Shown: positions 48,799 through 62,358, numbered from the stretch's first letter. The stretch is 64,000 nt of DNA from Bartonella sp. AU55XJBT (GCF_028618525.1 NZ_JAQITC010000002.1:153084-217083), one strand, 5' to 3'. Made by a program: numbers and translations. Notes: a model not told the origin generated them from the sequence alone.

Positions 48799-50268
48799 CT
48801 AGTGCAGTTTATTGATGAGGGCTTCTACGGAAAACGCCGTTGCTTTAAGAAGTGGCGTTGGATAGATACCAAAGAATATTGTAAGAATAACCATCGGATA
48901 AAGAATAAACTTTTCTCTTAAAGAAAGATCTATAAGTACTTTTAAACTTTCTTTATCCAAGGAACCAAAAACCACGCGCCGATAAAGATAAAGGGCATAG
49001 GCTGCTGATAAGATAACACCTGTTGTCGCTAAAATAACAACCAATTTATTCACTTGAAAAACACCTATTAAGGTTAAAAACTCACCCAAAAATCCTGAAG
49101 TTCCAGGGAGTCCTACATTTGCCATCGTAAAGATTAAGAAAACAACAGCATATTTTGGCATATTATTCACTAAACCACCAAACGCTGAAATTTCACGTGT
49201 ATGCAAACGATCATAGATTACTCCAACACAAAGAAACAAAGCTGCTGAAACAATTCCGTGCGACAGCATCTGATAAATAGCCCCTTGTATTGCCTGTTCA
49301 TTCGCAGCAAAAATACCCATCGTTACATATCCCATATGCGCTATTGAGGAATATGCAATAAGTTTTTTGATGTCACTTTGAACAAGTGCAACCAACGAGG
49401 TATAAATAATTGCAATAAGCGATAATGTGAAAACAAAAGGTGCAAAATCTGCTGAAGCAATAGGAAACATAGGTAAAGAAAAACGAAGAAAACCATACCC
49501 CCCTAATTTGAGTAAGACACCAGCTAAAATAACAGAACCTGCTGTCGGTGCTTCCACGTGAGCATCAGGGAGCCAAGTATGAACTGGCCACATCGGCATT
49601 TTAACCGCAAAAGAAGCAAAAAATGCAAGCCATAACCATATTTGCATATGGGCAGGAAACTGATAATTGAGTAAAGTTGGTATATCAAGTGTTCCTGCCT
49701 GCCAATACATAGCCATAAGTGCAACCAGCATAAGCACTGAACCAAGTAAAGTGTATAAGAAAAACTTGATACTTGCATAAACACGACGTGCACCACCCCA
49801 CACCCCTATAATGATAAACATTGGAATGAGGCTGCCTTCGAAAAAAACATAAAATAATATTGCGTCAAGAGCACAAAAGACTCCAATAATGGCAACTTCA
49901 AGAAGAAGAAAAGCAATCATATAAGCTTTTAATCTCTCTTTAACATTCTCCCAACTTGCTAAAATACAAAAAGGCAAAAGAAAAGCCGAGAGAACAACAA
50001 AAAGAATTGAAATACCATCAACCCCCATATGATAGCTAATACCATTCCCTAGCCAACTGAATTTTTCAACCATTTGAAAATTCGGGTTGCTAGAATCAAA
50101 TCCTATCCAAATAATTAAAGAAATAATAAAAACAAATATCGTCGTAAAAAATGCGACATTGCGTATATTATGGCGCGCAACTTCACTATCATCTTTGATA
50201 AACAAAATAAGCAGCACACCCACAAGTGGCAAAAATGTAACCGTAGAAAGAATAGGCCAATCGGTCAT
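48799..50268 (-). CDS. nuoM: NADH-quinone oxidoreductase subunit M
   Basis: Second antiporter-like subunit of complex I, 489 aa. It has the conserved helix motifs [30 protein letters not shown] and [18 protein letters not shown], with Glu in the region [15 protein letters not shown] 50268 (MTDWPILS) is the family start and overlaps the nuoL stop by one base; the longer frame is read inside nuoL. Confidence 0.96.
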   Translation of the reverse strand: MTDWPILSTVTFLPLVGVLLILFIKDDSEVARHNIRNVAFFTTIFVFIISLIIWIGFDSSNPNFQMVEKFSWLGNGISYHMGVDGISILFVVLSAFLLPFCILASWENVKERLKAYMIAFLLLEVAIIGVFCALDAILFYVFFEGSLIPMFIIIGVWGGARRVYASIKFFLYTLLGSVLMLVALMAMYWQAGTLDIPTLLNYQFPAHMQIWLWLAFFASFAVKMPMWPVHTWLPDAHVEAPTAGSVILAGVLLKLGGYGFLRFSLPMFPIASADFAPFVFTLSLIAIIYTSLVALVQSDIKKLIAYSSIAHMGYVTMGIFAANEQAIQGAIYQMLSHGIVSAALFLCVGVIYDRLHTREISAFGGLVNNMPKYAVVFLIFTMANVGLPGTSGFLGEFLTLIGVFQVNKLVVILATTGVILSAAYALYLYRRVVFGSLDKESLKVLIDLSLREKFILYPMVILTIFFGIYPTPLLKATAFSVEALINKLH

Positions 50269-52232
50269 TAGTTTACGCCCCCGATCATCATCCATGTAAT
50301 CAGCAATGCAACACCTATAAGCATCGCAAATGCATAGTGGTAAAGATAGCCTGTTTGCATCCGAACAACTCTATTTGTGATATCAACAACACGCGCTGCG
50401 ACACCATTAGGACCTAGACCATCAATAATTTTACCATCTCCCACTTTCCAAAGAAAAGAACCAATCTTAAAGATAGGACGAACAAACAAAAAGTTATATA
50501 ATTGATCGAAATACCATTTTTGGTAAAGAAATTGATATGCTCTTGGCATAATACGAGCCATTTTCTTGGGAAGAGATGGAAAAGAAATATAGAACAAATA
50601 GGCAAACATAAACCCAAGAATCATTGCTATAAATGGCGACCATTTTACCCAATTAAAAACGTGGTGGGCATCATGAAGAATATGATTGTGGCTGCTTGTA
50701 AACAATGCTCCCTTCCAAAAAGCATCATAAAAGTCACCAAAAAAATAAGGTTGAAACACAACACCAGCAAATATTGCCCCAAGAGATAAAATAAAGAGTG
50801 GCATTAACATAACTGGAGGTGATTCATGAACATGATGCATAACATCAGCTGTTGCCCGTGGCTTCCCATGAAATGTCATAAAGATAAGCCGCCATGAATA
50901 AAAGCTTGTTAAAAATGCCGCAAAAACAAGGAGATAAAAAGCATATCCTGAAGCAATATTATGAGATACAAAAGCAGATTCTATAATCGCATCCTTTGAG
51001 AAAAAGCCAGCCGTTCCAAAAAGTGTTCCTGGAATCCCAACACCGGTTAATGCAATGGTTCCGACCATCATCATCCAATAAGTAACCTTTATATACTTGC
51101 GTAAGCCACCCATTTTTCGCATATCTTGTTCATCAGATACAGCGTGAATGACAGAACCCGCCCCAAGAAATAATAAGGCTTTAAAAAAAGCATGCGTAAA
51201 AAGATGAAAGACAGCAGCACTATAAGCTCCAACACCTAATGCCACAAACATATACCCGAGTTGAGAACATGTAGAATAAGCAATAACACGTTTAATATCA
51301 TTCTGCACCAACCCCACAGTTGCTGCAAAAAACGCTGTTGTTGCGCCAACAATAATAATCACGGTTAAAGCAATCGAAGAAAGTTCAAAAATTGGCGACA
51401 TACGCGCAACCATAAAAACACCCGCCGTTACCATTGTAGCGGCATGAATAAGTGCTGATACAGGCGTAGGTCCCTCCATTGCATCAGGAAGCCAAGTATG
51501 TAAAAGAAATTGTGCTGATTTTCCCATCGCACCAATAAACAATAAAAGGCATGTAATGGTAAGTGCAGCCTGTCCATCAAGCTGCCAACCTAAAAATGTC
51601 ATATTTTGTACAAAGCTATTGTCTGCAGATTTTGCAAAAATAGTGGCAAAATCAACCGATTGGAATAAAATGAAAATACTAAAAATTCCTAAGAGAAACC
51701 CAAAGTCTCCAACACGATTAACCACAAAAGCTTTCATTGCAGCTTTATTAGCAGAATCGCGCTGAAACCAAAAACCAATCAAAAGATAAGAAGCAAGCCC
51801 CACACCTTCCCAGCCAAAAAACATCTGGATCAAATTATTGGATGTCACCAACATAAGCATCATAAATGTAAACAAAGAAAGATAAGAAAAAAAACGGGAC
51901 CTTGAAGGGTCATTATGCATATAACCAATTGAATAAATATGCACTAATGCCGAAACACTGTTCACCACAACAAGCATTACAGCTGTTAATGTATCAATAT
52001 GAAAAGCCCAGTTAAAGCTTAAATCACCAATGTCAAGCCAATGTAATACTAATACATCAATCGCTGAATTAGAACCAAGTGCAAGACTGAAAAATGCTAT
52101 CCACGACAATATGGCAACAATCACCATAAAGCTACATGTTATCAATTCGCTTGCACGATCTCCTATCGTTTTTCCACCTAATGCAGCAAATAAAAAACCC
52201 AAAAGCGGAAGAAAGACAATCGTATAATACAT
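50268..52232 (-). CDS. nuoL: NADH-quinone oxidoreductase subunit L
   Basis: Largest antiporter-like subunit of complex I, 654 aa, with the long C-terminal amphipathic helix that spans the membrane arm. Motifs include [48 protein letters not shown] and [15 protein letters not shown]. The ATG at 52232 is preferred; a GTG directly before it is possible. Its stop overlaps nuoM. Confidence 0.96.
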   Translation of the reverse strand: MYYTIVFLPLLGFLFAALGGKTIGDRASELITCSFMVIVAILSWIAFFSLALGSNSAIDVLVLHWLDIGDLSFNWAFHIDTLTAVMLVVVNSVSALVHIYSIGYMHNDPSRSRFFSYLSLFTFMMLMLVTSNNLIQMFFGWEGVGLASYLLIGFWFQRDSANKAAMKAFVVNRVGDFGFLLGIFSIFILFQSVDFATIFAKSADNSFVQNMTFLGWQLDGQAALTITCLLLFIGAMGKSAQFLLHTWLPDAMEGPTPVSALIHAATMVTAGVFMVARMSPIFELSSIALTVIIIVGATTAFFAATVGLVQNDIKRVIAYSTCSQLGYMFVALGVGAYSAAVFHLFTHAFFKALLFLGAGSVIHAVSDEQDMRKMGGLRKYIKVTYWMMMVGTIALTGVGIPGTLFGTAGFFSKDAIIESAFVSHNIASGYAFYLLVFAAFLTSFYSWRLIFMTFHGKPRATADVMHHVHESPPVMLMPLFILSLGAIFAGVVFQPYFFGDFYDAFWKGALFTSSHNHILHDAHHVFNWVKWSPFIAMILGFMFAYLFYISFPSLPKKMARIMPRAYQFLYQKWYFDQLYNFLFVRPIFKIGSFLWKVGDGKIIDGLGPNGVAARVVDITNRVVRMQTGYLYHYAFAMLIGVALLITWMMIGGVN

Positions 52233-52238
52233 CACGGG

Positions 52239-52547
52239 TTAGCCTTTCATTACATTAACATCTTCAACCGCAATGGAACCACGATTACGGAAAAAAACGA
52301 CAAGAATTGCTAAACCAATGGCTGCTTCAGCAGCTGCAACGGTTAAGACAAATAAAGCGAATATCTGACCAACGAGATCATGAAGAAATGCTGAAAATGC
52401 AACAAAATTGATATTAACGGAGAGTAATATAAGCTCAATGGACATCAAGATAATAATTACATTTTTTCTGTTGAGAAAAATTCCAGCAATGCCAATCGTA
52501 AACATCAAAGCAGAAACAGTGAGATAATGCGCAATATCAATATACAT
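52239..52547 (-). CDS. nuoK: NADH-quinone oxidoreductase subunit K
   Basis: Small membrane subunit of complex I, 102 aa, three helices. It carries two membrane Glu (IELILLSVN and [11 protein letters not shown]) needed in the proton path. ATG 52547 has AAGGGGG 8 bases upstream and gives the exact family length; ATG 52553 lies too close to that site. Its end is followed 6 bases later by nuoL. Confidence 0.95.
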   Translation of the reverse strand: MYIDIAHYLTVSALMFTIGIAGIFLNRKNVIIILMSIELILLSVNINFVAFSAFLHDLVGQIFALFVLTVAAAEAAIGLAILVVFFRNRGSIAVEDVNVMKG

Positions 52548-52560
52548 ATCCATAGCCCCC

Positions 52561-53181
52561 TTAAATGCCTTTACCTGATTCAACTTGCTTGATCTCAATG
52601 GCACTTTCTACCGTTCTAGAAACTTGCTCCGCAATAGATTGTCGTTTGACTCCCGACTTATGGCGAAGTGTTAAAACAATAGCACCAATCATTGCAACTA
52701 ATAAAATTATTCCAGCAATTTGAAAATAGAAAACATAATCCGTATAGAGAATATCTCCTAATGCTTGTGTATTTGTTCGCTGCCCTAAGTCCGGCATTGG
52801 TTGCGTAACATGTGCTCTCAAGACTGGAGAAAAATGGCTACCCACAAAAACAACAATCAATTCCACAGCGATAATAACGCCAATAAGAGCTCCAATAGGC
52901 GCATATCGAAGAGCTCCACTCTTTAACTCAGCAAAATCAACATCCAGCATCATAACGACAAATAAAAATAAAACAGCGACAGCTCCAACATAAACAACAA
53001 GCAGAATAAGCCCTAAAAACTCCGCTCCTGCAAGTAAAAATAAAGCCGCTGCATTAAAAAATGCAAGGATTAAAAATAAAACAGAATGCACAGGATTGCG
53101 TGCTGTAATAACAATCACTGCACTTGTTAACATCATAAAAGCAAACAAATAGAAAAATGCCGCCGCTAGATCTGTTAGCAT
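52561..53181 (-). CDS. nuoJ: NADH-quinone oxidoreductase subunit J
   Basis: Membrane subunit of complex I, 206 aa, five helices. The mark is [22 protein letters not shown] followed by [26 protein letters not shown], which includes the flexible helix 3 of complex I. The C-terminus is hydrophilic. nuoK follows after 13 bases. Confidence 0.95.
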   Translation of the reverse strand: MLTDLAAAFFYLFAFMMLTSAVIVITARNPVHSVLFLILAFFNAAALFLLAGAEFLGLILLVVYVGAVAVLFLFVVMMLDVDFAELKSGALRYAPIGALIGVIIAVELIVVFVGSHFSPVLRAHVTQPMPDLGQRTNTQALGDILYTDYVFYFQIAGIILLVAMIGAIVLTLRHKSGVKRQSIAEQVSRTVESAIEIKQVESGKGI

Positions 53182-53276
53182 AGGCTTCTCCTTAATTATC
53201 CAAACAATTGGTACAAACTTTATACCAGATTACAATTTATCGGAAAAATTATCCGACACCTCATTGAGCGATACAC

Positions 53277-53768
53277 TTAACGATAAGGTGCATCCATCAA
53301 TATATTGCGAGCAATTTCTCGCTCCCAACGATCACCATTCATTAAAAGCTTTTCTTTATCATAATAGAGTTCTTCACGCGTTTCTGTTGCAAATTCAAAA
53401 TTTGGACCTTCAACAATAGCCTCTACTGGACAAGCTTCTTGACAAAAACCGCAGTAAATACACTTAACCATATCAATGTCATAACGAACAGTTCTACGCG
53501 TACCATCATTACGTCGCGGTCCTGCCTCAATTGTTATCGCTTGTGCAGGGCAAATTGCTTCACATAATTTACAGGCAATACACCGTTCTTCACCATTTGG
53601 ATAGCGACGCAATGCATGTTCACCACGAAAACGTTGAGAAACAAAACCCTTTTCATAAGGATAATTAATCGTAGGTTTTGGTGAAAAAAATTGACGCATT
53701 GCTAAGAAAAAAGCACTCACAAACTCCAATAAAAGGAGTGACTTTGCCGCCTGAATAAAACCTGACAT
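53277..53768 (-). CDS. nuoI: NADH-quinone oxidoreductase subunit I
   Basis: Ferredoxin-like subunit of the hydrophilic arm of complex I, 163 aa. Two 4Fe-4S motifs hold clusters N6a and N6b: [16 protein letters not shown] and [19 protein letters not shown] 53768 ([13 protein letters not shown]) is the usual start; the longer frame lies inside nuoH. A 95-base gap precedes nuoJ. Confidence 0.96.
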   Translation of the reverse strand: MSGFIQAAKSLLLLEFVSAFFLAMRQFFSPKPTINYPYEKGFVSQRFRGEHALRRYPNGEERCIACKLCEAICPAQAITIEAGPRRNDGTRRTVRYDIDMVKCIYCGFCQEACPVEAIVEGPNFEFATETREELYYDKEKLLMNGDRWEREIARNILMDAPYR

Positions 53769-53782
53769 CGTAAAATCTCCTC

Positions 53783-54832
53783 TTAAACGAAATTCGTAAA
53801 CTTTAAAAAAGCCGCAGTTATCACAACCATTGCTAGTGAGAGAGGAAGAAAAACCTTCCAACCAAGCCGCATGAGTTGATCATAGCGATAACGTGGAACA
53901 AACGCTTTAACCATAGCAAACCAAAAAAATACAAAACAAACTTTTAAAACAAACCAAATAACACTAGGAACCCAATTAAGCCACCAAACATCCAAAGGAG
54001 GCAGCCATCCCCCTAAAAATAAAATGGTTGTCAAAGCACACATTAAAACAATAGCAACATATTCACCAAGAAAGAAGAGCATGTAAGGCGTTGAAGAATA
54101 TTCTACCATATGACCAGCAACAAGCTCAGACTCCGCTTCCACCAAATCGAATGGAGGACGGTTTGTCTCTGCGAGCGCAGAAATAAAAAATATAATAAAC
54201 ATTGGAAAAAGAATAATCCAATTCCAATCAAGAAAACTGTTAAAAGGAAGACCAAGATTTGTTCCAAGCCCGTGACTTTGTTTCTGCACAATTGTTGTAA
54301 GATCCAACGAACCACTGACTAAAATGACGGTCACAAGCACAAAACCAATAGAAACTTCATAAGAAACCATTTGTGCGGCCGAACGAAGAGCTCCTAAAAA
54401 AGGATATTTTGAATTTGATGCCCATCCCCCCATAATAACACCATAAACTTCAAGAGATGAAATGGCTAAGATATAAAGCAATCCAACATTAATCTTTGCG
54501 ACCTCCCAGCCCTCATTGACAGGGATAACAGCCCAAGTTGATAAAGCAAGTGTCGCTGAAACAAAAGGAGCTAAAAGAAAAACCCCCTTATTTGCACCTG
54601 CTGGGATAATAGGTTCTTTCACAACAAATTTAATTAAATCTGCAAAAGACTGTAGTAATCCCCACGGACCAACAACATTAGGACCACGCCGCAATTGTAC
54701 TGCGGCCCAAATCTTTCTATCTGCATAGAGAAGATAAGCAACTAAAACCAACAGAACGACCAAAAGAAGAAGTGTTTTTCCAACAATAATAAGTAATGGC
54801 AACAGCCAAGTCATAAAGAAATCATACATCAT
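53783..54832 (-). CDS. nuoH: NADH-quinone oxidoreductase subunit H
   Basis: Membrane subunit forming the quinone-entry region of complex I, 349 aa, about eight helices. Motifs are [52 protein letters not shown], and [21 protein letters not shown]. 14 bases separate it from nuoI. Confidence 0.96.
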   Translation of the reverse strand: MMYDFFMTWLLPLLIIVGKTLLLLVVLLVLVAYLLYADRKIWAAVQLRRGPNVVGPWGLLQSFADLIKFVVKEPIIPAGANKGVFLLAPFVSATLALSTWAVIPVNEGWEVAKINVGLLYILAISSLEVYGVIMGGWASNSKYPFLGALRSAAQMVSYEVSIGFVLVTVILVSGSLDLTTIVQKQSHGLGTNLGLPFNSFLDWNWIILFPMFIIFFISALAETNRPPFDLVEAESELVAGHMVEYSSTPYMLFFLGEYVAIVLMCALTTILFLGGWLPPLDVWWLNWVPSVIWFVLKVCFVFFWFAMVKAFVPRYRYDQLMRLGWKVFLPLSLAMVVITAAFLKFTNFV

Positions 54833-54851
54833 TATTCCTTTTCCTTTGCCC

Positions 54852-56921
54852 TTACTTTACAGCTTGCACAGCGCGGCTGTTTGCAAGAGATGAACATTCA
54901 GCCATAACGGCAGAAGCACGTGCTATCGGATTTGTCAAATAAAAGTCCTTAACCATAGAAGTAAATGCTTGACTTTCTAGGGAAACCGTTTTTGAACCAA
55001 GTGCCTTAAGATCACTTATATCAGAAGGCATTATATCATCAACAGCATCAAGATGTGGATAATCATTAAACAAGCACTGTCTTAATTGAGAAAGAGAATC
55101 AAAGGGGAGCCTTTGTCCTAAAACATCCGATAAGGCACGCAAAATAGCCCAATCTTCTTTTGCTTCACCTGGAGCAAAACCAGCTCGATTTGTCATTTGA
55201 ACACGCCCTTCTGTATTCACATAAAGTCCTGATTTTTCAGTGTAGGCCGATGCAGGTAAAATAACATCAGCAGCATGTGCACCATTATCACCATGGCTAC
55301 CAATATAAATTTTAAAAGCTTTTATATTGGCCAACTCCACTTCATCTGCACCAAGCAAAAATAAAACTTCACAGGTTTTAAGAATATTTGCAACCCCAAG
55401 TTGAGATATAAAGCCTATATCCAACCCTCCAACGGTCGACGCTGCATTATGAAGAACCCCAAATCCATTCCATTCCTCACTAAGAGCTCCAATATTATTC
55501 GCTAATTTAGCAAGGCTTTTTAAAACAGATAACCCTTCATTCCCGCAAACAGCCCCCTCTCCGATAAGAATAAGAGGCCTCTTTGCTTCTTTTAAGACAT
55601 TAAAAAAAGCATCCTCTCCACGAATAAGTGTCTTTAATGCGTCACTCCCAGATCCAAGGTAAGAATAAGGATACCGTAAATCGACTTCCTCTCCAATAAG
55701 CGCGATAGGAAAATTTCCCATCCGTTGGCGCTTTAAAATACGTGCATTTAAAACAGCAGCTTCATGGCGTGGATTAGACCCCACAATGAGCAGAGCATCA
55801 GCCTGTTCAATCCCCGCAATTGTAGGATTAAAAATATAACTCGAACGCCCAAACTCTGGCGATAAAGCAACTCCTTTTTGACGACAATCAAAGAGTTTTG
55901 AACCCAAAGAGATCAGTAATGCTTTAAGGGCATACATTTCTTCAACAGAAGCAAGATCCCCAGCAATAGCTCCAATTTTTTCTGGCAAGATCTTTGAGAG
56001 CATCATTTTAATGTTTGCAAAAGCTTCTGTCCAACTGACAGGTTGAAGTTTTCCGTCTTTACGTACATAGGGTCTATCAAGCCGCTGAGTCCGTAATCCA
56101 TCCCAAATAAAACGGGTTTTATCAGAGATCCATTCCTCATTTACATCTTCATTCGTACGCGGCATAATTCGCATAACTTCACGGCCACGGCTATCAATAC
56201 GGATCGCACTACCAAGCGCATCCATAACGTCTATCGATTCTGTTTTAATCAATTCCCAAGGACGCGCATGAAAGGCATAAGGTTTTGAAGTTAAAGCCCC
56301 TACTGGACAAAGATCAATAACATTTCCTTGTAATTCAGATGTCATCGCTTTTTCAAGATATGTCGTAATTTCAGCATCTTCACCACGACCGATTAAACCA
56401 AGCTCAGAAATACCTGCTACTTCCGTTGTGAAACGAACACACCGTGTGCAATGAATGCACCGTGTCATAACCGTTTTGACAAGAGGCCCAATATATTTAT
56501 CTTCTACAGCACGTTTATTTTCTGTATAACGAGAACAATCACGCCCATAAAACATTGCTTGATCTTGAAGGTCACATTCCCCTCCCTGATCACAAACAGG
56601 ACAATCCAAAGGATGATTGATGAGAAGAAACTCCATCACACCTTCACGCGCTTTTTTTACCATCTCGGTATTGGTAAAAATTTCCGGCGCTTCACCATTA
56701 GGACCCAATCGTAAATCGCGAACCCCCATAGCACAAGAAGCCTGAGGTTTTGGAGGTCCACCCTTGACCTCAACCAAGCACATACGACAATTTCCAGCAA
56801 TTGATAAAGTTTCATGAAAACAAAAACGCGGGACTTCAGCACCAGCCGCCTCCGCTGCCTGAAGCAACGTGTAGTAATCAGGGACTTCAATCTCTTTACC
56901 ATCAACTTTGATATTTATCAT
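54852..56921 (-). CDS. nuoG: NADH-quinone oxidoreductase subunit G
   Basis: Large Fe-S subunit of complex I, 689 aa. The N-terminal 2Fe-2S domain has [22 protein letters not shown]; then the His-Cys cluster region ([17 protein letters not shown]), then [16 protein letters not shown] with [12 protein letters not shown] (N4-type clusters), and a molybdopterin-type domain without cofactor. ATG 56921 is preferred over the outer GTG at 56948. Spacing to nuoF is 63 bases. Confidence 0.95.
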   Translation of the reverse strand: MINIKVDGKEIEVPDYYTLLQAAEAAGAEVPRFCFHETLSIAGNCRMCLVEVKGGPPKPQASCAMGVRDLRLGPNGEAPEIFTNTEMVKKAREGVMEFLLINHPLDCPVCDQGGECDLQDQAMFYGRDCSRYTENKRAVEDKYIGPLVKTVMTRCIHCTRCVRFTTEVAGISELGLIGRGEDAEITTYLEKAMTSELQGNVIDLCPVGALTSKPYAFHARPWELIKTESIDVMDALGSAIRIDSRGREVMRIMPRTNEDVNEEWISDKTRFIWDGLRTQRLDRPYVRKDGKLQPVSWTEAFANIKMMLSKILPEKIGAIAGDLASVEEMYALKALLISLGSKLFDCRQKGVALSPEFGRSSYIFNPTIAGIEQADALLIVGSNPRHEAAVLNARILKRQRMGNFPIALIGEEVDLRYPYSYLGSGSDALKTLIRGEDAFFNVLKEAKRPLILIGEGAVCGNEGLSVLKSLAKLANNIGALSEEWNGFGVLHNAASTVGGLDIGFISQLGVANILKTCEVLFLLGADEVELANIKAFKIYIGSHGDNGAHAADVILPASAYTEKSGLYVNTEGRVQMTNRAGFAPGEAKEDWAILRALSDVLGQRLPFDSLSQLRQCLFNDYPHLDAVDDIMPSDISDLKALGSKTVSLESQAFTSMVKDFYLTNPIARASAVMAECSSLANSRAVQAVK

Positions 56922-56984
56922 CACCCATCCAACCTGCGGACAATCCACTTAAAATTTGCATTCGGTTGCTCTTAAAAAAATCTT

Positions 56985-58292
56985 CTATCCCACTGCTTCC
57001 AAAGCAATATTCTTTCTTTGAACAACATTTCGCGTATATTCATCAATTCTACGCTCGATTTCCGGACGAAAATTGCGGATCAAACCTTGTACAGGCCATG
57101 CCGCCGCATCACCAAGCGCGCAAATTGTGTGCCCTTCAATCTGTTTAGAAACCTCAAATAACAGATCAATTTCACGCTTTTGCGCTCTTCCCTCAACCAT
57201 ACGTCCTAAAAGGCGCATCATCCAACCTGTGCCTTCACGGCATGGTGTACACTGACCACAACTCTCATGTTTGAAAAAAGCCGATATCCGCCAAATTGCC
57301 TTGATGATATCAGTCGATTTATCCATCACAATCATCCCCCCTGTGCCAAAAGAAGATCCGACATCGCGCATGCCATCAAAATCCATGATTGCATCAACCA
57401 TATCCTCACCACGAACAACCGGACAAGAAGCGCCTCCTGGAATAACAGCTAAAAGATTATCCCATCCGCCACGAATACCTCCCGTATGTTTTTCAATCAA
57501 TTCACGAAAAGAAATACCGAGAGCTTCTTCAAAGGTACAAGGAGCATTCACATGCCCAGAAACCATAAACAACTTCGTTCCGACATTATTCGCACGCCCA
57601 ATTGACGAAAACCACGAAGCTCCACGACGTAAAATCGTTGGAACAACCGCTATAGATTCGACATTGTTAACTGTCGTTGGACAGCCATAAATTCCCATAT
57701 TTGCAGGAAATGGCGGTTTGAGACGAGGTTGTCCTTTTTTTCCCTCAAGACTTTCGAGAAGCGCTGTCTCTTCACCACAAATATAAGCACCGGCCCCATG
57801 ATGAATAATAATATCACAAGAATGACCATATTTTGTTTTTTTGCCAAGCAAGCCTGCTTCATAACATTCATCCACAGCTGCTTGAAGCGCTTCACGCTCA
57901 CGAATATATTCACCACGAATGTAAATAAAAGCGACATTTGCTCCCATTGCAAAAGTAGCAATTGCACATCCTTCGATCAGGGTATGGGGATCATGACGTA
58001 AAATATCGCGGTCTTTACATGTCCCAGGCTCTGATTCATCAGCATTCACAACCAAATAATGAGGACGACCATCATTCTGCTTTGGCATAAAAGACCACTT
58101 CATTCCGGTAGGAAACCCCGCCCCACCGCGACCGCGTAAACCTGACGCCTTCACCTCATCAATAATCCAATCACGACCTTTATCAATAATCTCTTTCAGG
58201 CCACTCCAATGACCACGCAACAGCGCAGCCTTTAACGATTTGTCTTTTAAACCATAAATATTGGTGAAGATACGATCTTTATCAGCAAGCAT
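56985..58292 (-). CDS. nuoF: NADH-quinone oxidoreductase subunit F
   Basis: NADH- and FMN-binding subunit of complex I, 435 aa. The NADH loop is [19 protein letters not shown], the FMN region includes [17 protein letters not shown] and [20 protein letters not shown], and the 4Fe-4S cluster N3 motif is [12 protein letters not shown] with a distal Cys in [18 protein letters not shown] lies before ATG 58292. Confidence 0.96.
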   Translation of the reverse strand: MLADKDRIFTNIYGLKDKSLKAALLRGHWSGLKEIIDKGRDWIIDEVKASGLRGRGGAGFPTGMKWSFMPKQNDGRPHYLVVNADESEPGTCKDRDILRHDPHTLIEGCAIATFAMGANVAFIYIRGEYIREREALQAAVDECYEAGLLGKKTKYGHSCDIIIHHGAGAYICGEETALLESLEGKKGQPRLKPPFPANMGIYGCPTTVNNVESIAVVPTILRRGASWFSSIGRANNVGTKLFMVSGHVNAPCTFEEALGISFRELIEKHTGGIRGGWDNLLAVIPGGASCPVVRGEDMVDAIMDFDGMRDVGSSFGTGGMIVMDKSTDIIKAIWRISAFFKHESCGQCTPCREGTGWMMRLLGRMVEGRAQKREIDLLFEVSKQIEGHTICALGDAAAWPVQGLIRNFRPEIERRIDEYTRNVVQRKNIALEAVG

Positions 58293-58437
58293 ACCCCACC
58301 TTTTTTTCTATTACCCGTAGCATTTTTAGCTTTTCCTCAAATGCAATTTTTAAAAAACTTCTTAAAACTTTCTACTTTCAATTAAACGTCGTTATAACCT
58401 GGACAAAACAATGAAATATCTTTTCAAAAAAAATATC

Positions 58438-59112
58438 TCACTCAGACCCCTTTCCTTTATGATCCTTTTTCTTTGAAGATTTGAGAGATTTCCTTTTTTC
58501 TTCATCCTCAAGAAGAGAGGTTAAACCACTAATCGGTTCCGATGATTTACGACTGTTTTGTGGCCCCACCGTTATTTCAGAACCTTTTCCTGCTTCAAAT
58601 GCATCAATAATCTCTTCAAGACGCTCTGCTGTAAGATCTTCATAAGTATCTTTAAAAATCATGACCATAGGAGCATTCACACAAGCACCAAGACACTCCA
58701 CCTCCTCCCATGATAATGTTCCATCCTGATTGGTCGTAAAAGGTTCATGATGAATTTTTTTCTGACAAACTTTAATCAATTCATCAGAACCACGTAACAT
58801 ACAAGGAGTTGTACCACACACTTGAATATGTGCTTTTGTCCCTACAGGCTTAAGCTGAAACTGAGTATAAAAAGTGGCAACCTCTAGGACACGGATATAC
58901 GCCATAGAAAGAATTTGAGCGATATGCTCAATTGCAGCACGCGTCACCCAACCATCTTGCTCTTGCGCACGCATTAACAACGGGATAACAGCCGATTGTT
59001 CACGCCCTACAGGATATTTTTCTATAGTATTTTTCACCCATATCTGATTTTCCTTTGTAAAAGAAAACTCTGCTGGCTGATAGACATCATCTGCAAGACG
59101 GCGTACGGACAT
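58438..59112 (-). CDS. nuoE: NADH-quinone oxidoreductase subunit E
   Basis: Thioredoxin-like 2Fe-2S subunit (N1a), 224 aa. Cluster Cys are in CGTTPCMLRGSDELI and EVECLGACVNAPMVM. The last 45 residues are Ser/Lys/Glu-rich with no fold, longer than E. coli NuoE (166 aa) and typical in kind for rhizobial proteins. Its start shares one base with the nuoD stop. Confidence 0.95.
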   Translation of the reverse strand: MSVRRLADDVYQPAEFSFTKENQIWVKNTIEKYPVGREQSAVIPLLMRAQEQDGWVTRAAIEHIAQILSMAYIRVLEVATFYTQFQLKPVGTKAHIQVCGTTPCMLRGSDELIKVCQKKIHHEPFTTNQDGTLSWEEVECLGACVNAPMVMIFKDTYEDLTAERLEEIIDAFEAGKGSEITVGPQNSRKSSEPISGLTSLLEDEEKRKSLKSSKKKDHKGKGSE

Positions 59113-60302
59113 TAACGATCAACCTCCCCAAAAACAATATCAATCGACCCTAAAATAGCTGTAGCATCTGCCAACATATGGCCTCGGGTTAAAAAATCCA
59201 TAGCTTGGAGATGAGCAAACCCAGGAGCACGCAACTTAACACGATAAGGTTTATTGGTTCCATCAGAAACAAGATAAACACCAAACTCACCCTTTGGTGC
59301 TTCCACCGCAACATATACTTCTCCAGGAGGCGTATGAAAACCTTCCGTATAGAGTTTAAAATGATGAATCAGCGCTTCCATCGAGCTTTTCATTTCGCTC
59401 CGCTTTGGTGGTACAATTTTGCGATCCAAACTCGAAACCGGACCATTCTTTTCAGTCCCCAATAATCGTTCTACGCATTGACGCATAATTTTTGCTGATT
59501 GGCGCATTTCTTCCATACGAATAAGATAACGATCATAACAATCACTATTTTTACCTATAGGAATATCAAATTCCATTTCATCGTAACATTCATAAGGTTG
59601 ACTTTTACGCAAATCCCATGGCACGCCAGCTCCACGGATCATAACTCCAGAAAAACCACGTGCCCAAGCTTCGTCAACACTGACAACACCAATATCCACA
59701 TTACGCTGCTTAAAAATTCGATTCGGTGTCACAAGCGCATCAAGTTTCCCAAGAGAAACAAGAAACGGATCAATAAAATTACCAATATCCTCAACTAAAG
59801 ATTCTGGTAAGTCTTGGTGCACACCACCGGGGCGAAAATAATTGGCATGAAGACGAGCACCACAAGCACGCTCATAAAAAATCATCAATCTTTCACGTTG
59901 CTCAAACCCCCAAAGCGGTGGGGTCAAAGCACCAACATCCATCGCCTGTGTCGTTACATTAAGCAAATGATTAAGAATACGCCCAATTTCAGAAAACAAA
60001 ACACGTATTAATTGCCCTCTTTTAGGAACTTTAATATCCAATAACTTTTCAATTGCAAGAACAAAAGCATGTTCCTGATTCATAGGAGCAACATAATCTA
60101 AACGGTCTAAATAAGGCCCTGCTTGAAGATAAGTCTTTGTTTCCATTAATTTTTCGGTACCGCGATGCAATAACCCAATATGTGGATCTACACGCTCAAC
60201 AACTTCACCGTCCAACTCCAAAACCATGCGCAAAACGCCATGCGCTGCAGGATGCTGCGGACCAAAATTGATATTAAAGTTTCGAACATTGACTTCAGCC
60301 AC
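59112..60302 (-). CDS. nuoD: NADH-quinone oxidoreductase subunit D
   Basis: Quinone-site subunit of complex I, 396 aa. It begins [22 protein letters not shown] with the conserved HPAAHG, then [14 protein letters not shown], and ends [12 protein letters not shown] 60302 was chosen because AAGGGG stands 6 bases upstream and the family N-terminus starts there; a TTG at 60308 is only an extension. Confidence 0.95.
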   Translation of the reverse strand: MAEVNVRNFNINFGPQHPAAHGVLRMVLELDGEVVERVDPHIGLLHRGTEKLMETKTYLQAGPYLDRLDYVAPMNQEHAFVLAIEKLLDIKVPKRGQLIRVLFSEIGRILNHLLNVTTQAMDVGALTPPLWGFEQRERLMIFYERACGARLHANYFRPGGVHQDLPESLVEDIGNFIDPFLVSLGKLDALVTPNRIFKQRNVDIGVVSVDEAWARGFSGVMIRGAGVPWDLRKSQPYECYDEMEFDIPIGKNSDCYDRYLIRMEEMRQSAKIMRQCVERLLGTEKNGPVSSLDRKIVPPKRSEMKSSMEALIHHFKLYTEGFHTPPGEVYVAVEAPKGEFGVYLVSDGTNKPYRVKLRAPGFAHLQAMDFLTRGHMLADATAILGSIDIVFGEVDR

Positions 60303-60422
60303 AATCAACCCCTTGCTTTTTAAAAAACTTCATATCAAATATTAAACAAATCTATCATACTAAAAACATTTAATTATTTAAGAAACACATTATTCTAATT
60401 TAACGCCTTATCAAAACCAATC

Positions 60423-61034
60423 TTATTTTTTTCCATCTTCTTTTCCATCACAGGGTAAAATATATTCTGCTCCTTCCCAAGGAGAAAGAAAATCAAAATT
60501 ACGCATTTCTTGGCGCAAAACAACAGGCTCATAAATGACCCTTTTTACTTCATTATCATAACGGCACTCAACAAATCCTGTCACAGGAAAGTCTTTGCGC
60601 AAAGGATAGCCTTCAAACCCATAATCTGTTAAAATTCGTCTTAAATCTGGATGATCCGAAAATAAAATCCCATACATATCATAGGCTTCTCGTTCATACC
60701 ACTCTGCACCAGGATAAACCGCACAAGCTGAAGCAACAGGCGTATTTTCATCCGTACGAACTTTAACACGTAAGCGTAAATTCTCACGAGGAGATAAGAG
60801 GTGGTAAGAGACATCAAAGCGCTTCTCGCGAGAAGGGTAATCCACACCACTAATGTCTGTAAGATTAATAAATTGACAGCGAGAATCATCACGAACAAAC
60901 ATTAAAACATCGGTAATTGCATCAAGACGTGCCACAATGGTTAATTCACCAAAGGCAAGAACGGCCTCTTCAAGTTTATTGCCTAACTTGTTTTCCAAAT
61001 AAACCGCAAGTTCAACCAATGCTTCATCCATCAT
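60423..61034 (-). CDS. nuoC: NADH-quinone oxidoreductase subunit C
   Basis: Hydrophilic subunit of complex I, 203 aa. Family marks are [58 protein letters not shown]. Two ATG codons lie in tandem at 61034 and 61031; I give the first. A longer frame continues into nuoB. A 120-base gap separates it from nuoD. Confidence 0.95.
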   Translation of the reverse strand: MMDEALVELAVYLENKLGNKLEEAVLAFGELTIVARLDAITDVLMFVRDDSRCQFINLTDISGVDYPSREKRFDVSYHLLSPRENLRLRVKVRTDENTPVASACAVYPGAEWYEREAYDMYGILFSDHPDLRRILTDYGFEGYPLRKDFPVTGFVECRYDNEVKRVIYEPVVLRQEMRNFDFLSPWEGAEYILPCDGKEDGKK

Positions 61035-61048
61035 GACACGAAAACTCT

Positions 61049-61630
61049 CTATCGCTCTATGGATCCGGTACGACGGATTTTTTTCTGTAACAACAATATG
61101 CCGTATAACAATGCCTCTGCTGTAGGAGGACATCCTGGAACATATATGTCAACAGGCACGATACGATCACATCCACGCACCACTGAATAGGAATAATGAT
61201 AATATCCCCCACCATTTGCACATGATCCCATAGAAATCACATAACGTGGCTCTGGCATCTGATCGTACACTTTTCTTAAAGCAGGCGCCATCTTATTTGT
61301 TAGAGTACCTGCTACCACCATCACATCGGACTGACGAGGCGAAGCTCGTGGTGCATATCCAAAACGCTCATTATCATAATGAGGCATTGAACATTGCATC
61401 ATTTCAATAGCACAACACGCCAAACCAAAACTCATCCACATTAAAGAACCGGTACGTGCCCAAGTAATCAAGGCATCTGCTGAAGTAACTAAAAAACCTT
61501 TATCTGATAATTCAGCATTAATATCACGAAAAAACTCATCATTTGATCCTATCAGTTCACCCGTATTTGGGTCAATGATTCCCTTTGGTTTTGGAGCTGT
61601 GATCGTTGAATTATTAGATCTTAATTCCAT
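61049..61630 (-). CDS. nuoB: NADH-quinone oxidoreductase subunit B
   Basis: Subunit holding terminal cluster N2 of complex I, 193 aa. Cluster Cys are the pair in [12 protein letters not shown], one in [17 protein letters not shown] and one in [17 protein letters not shown]. The start overlaps the end of nuoA by 10 bases. Confidence 0.96.
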   Translation of the reverse strand: MELRSNNSTITAPKPKGIIDPNTGELIGSNDEFFRDINAELSDKGFLVTSADALITWARTGSLMWMSFGLACCAIEMMQCSMPHYDNERFGYAPRASPRQSDVMVVAGTLTNKMAPALRKVYDQMPEPRYVISMGSCANGGGYYHYSYSVVRGCDRIVPVDIYVPGCPPTAEALLYGILLLQKKIRRTGSIER

Positions 61631-61986
61631 TCAAGAGCTCCTTTTTTCCATTCATATATAAATCCAATAGTCAAAATCGCTAAAAATACAATCATCGACC
61701 AAAAGCCAAACATACCTATCGATTCGAATGAAACAGCCCAAGGAAAAAGAAAAGCAACTTCAAGATCAAAAATGATAAACAAAATTGAAACCAAATAGAA
61801 ACGAATATCAAACTTCATGCGTGCATCACTAAATGAATTAAACCCACATTCATACGCCGATAACTTTTCAGGATCGGGAGAACGATACGCTACAATGTAA
61901 GGTGTAATCAATAAAACCCCAGCAATAACCGCTGAGACAATAATAAAAATCAGGACTGGCAAATAAGAGTTCAATAAATAAGCCAT
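61621..61986 (-). CDS. nuoA: NADH-quinone oxidoreductase subunit A
   Basis: Membrane subunit of complex I, 121 aa, three helices. It has the quinone-loop Cys in [13 protein letters not shown] and [24 protein letters not shown] 61986 gives the family length with GAAGAGGG upstream; the longer frame to 62088 is not conserved in style. First gene of the nuoA-N cluster; its promoter should lie between 61986 and 62280 but I could not assign boxes. Confidence 0.94.
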   Translation of the reverse strand: MAYLLNSYLPVLIFIIVSAVIAGVLLITPYIVAYRSPDPEKLSAYECGFNSFSDARMKFDIRFYLVSILFIIFDLEVAFLFPWAVSFESIGMFGFWSMIVFLAILTIGFIYEWKKGALEWN

Positions 61987-62281
61987 AACCCTCTTCCATC
62001 TTAACAAAATGCCTGAATTTAACATAATGACTCGATATTGCGAGATCAAACAGACAAATTTAATAATCGCTCTATTCATTCTACTCATACTGCTTGAAAG
62101 GTATACAGAGCGATACTTTTCTTATCGGCATAGGTAACGCAGAGCAACAAAAGACGCAAGCCCTATTCTTATAAACCATGTAAAAAGGAAGAAAAAATGT
62201 ATCCCCCCCCTAAATTAGACACTCTACCTAATTCACAGCACACGAATATCGTAAAAAGAAATTCCATAAAGAAATACAAAA

Positions 62282-62358
62282 TGGCGCGAGTGACGGGGCT
62301 CGAACCCGCGACCTCCGGCGTGACAGGCCAGCACTCTAACCAACTGAGCTACACCCGC
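62282..62358 (-). tRNA. tRNA-Asp (GTC)
   Basis: Reading the minus strand from 62358, the acceptor GCGGGTG pairs with CACTCGC, then G and encoded CCA. The anticodon stem CTGGC/GCCGG encloses the loop CTGTCAC, anticodon GTC. T-loop TTCGAGC is standard. 77 bases with CCA. Confidence 0.96.
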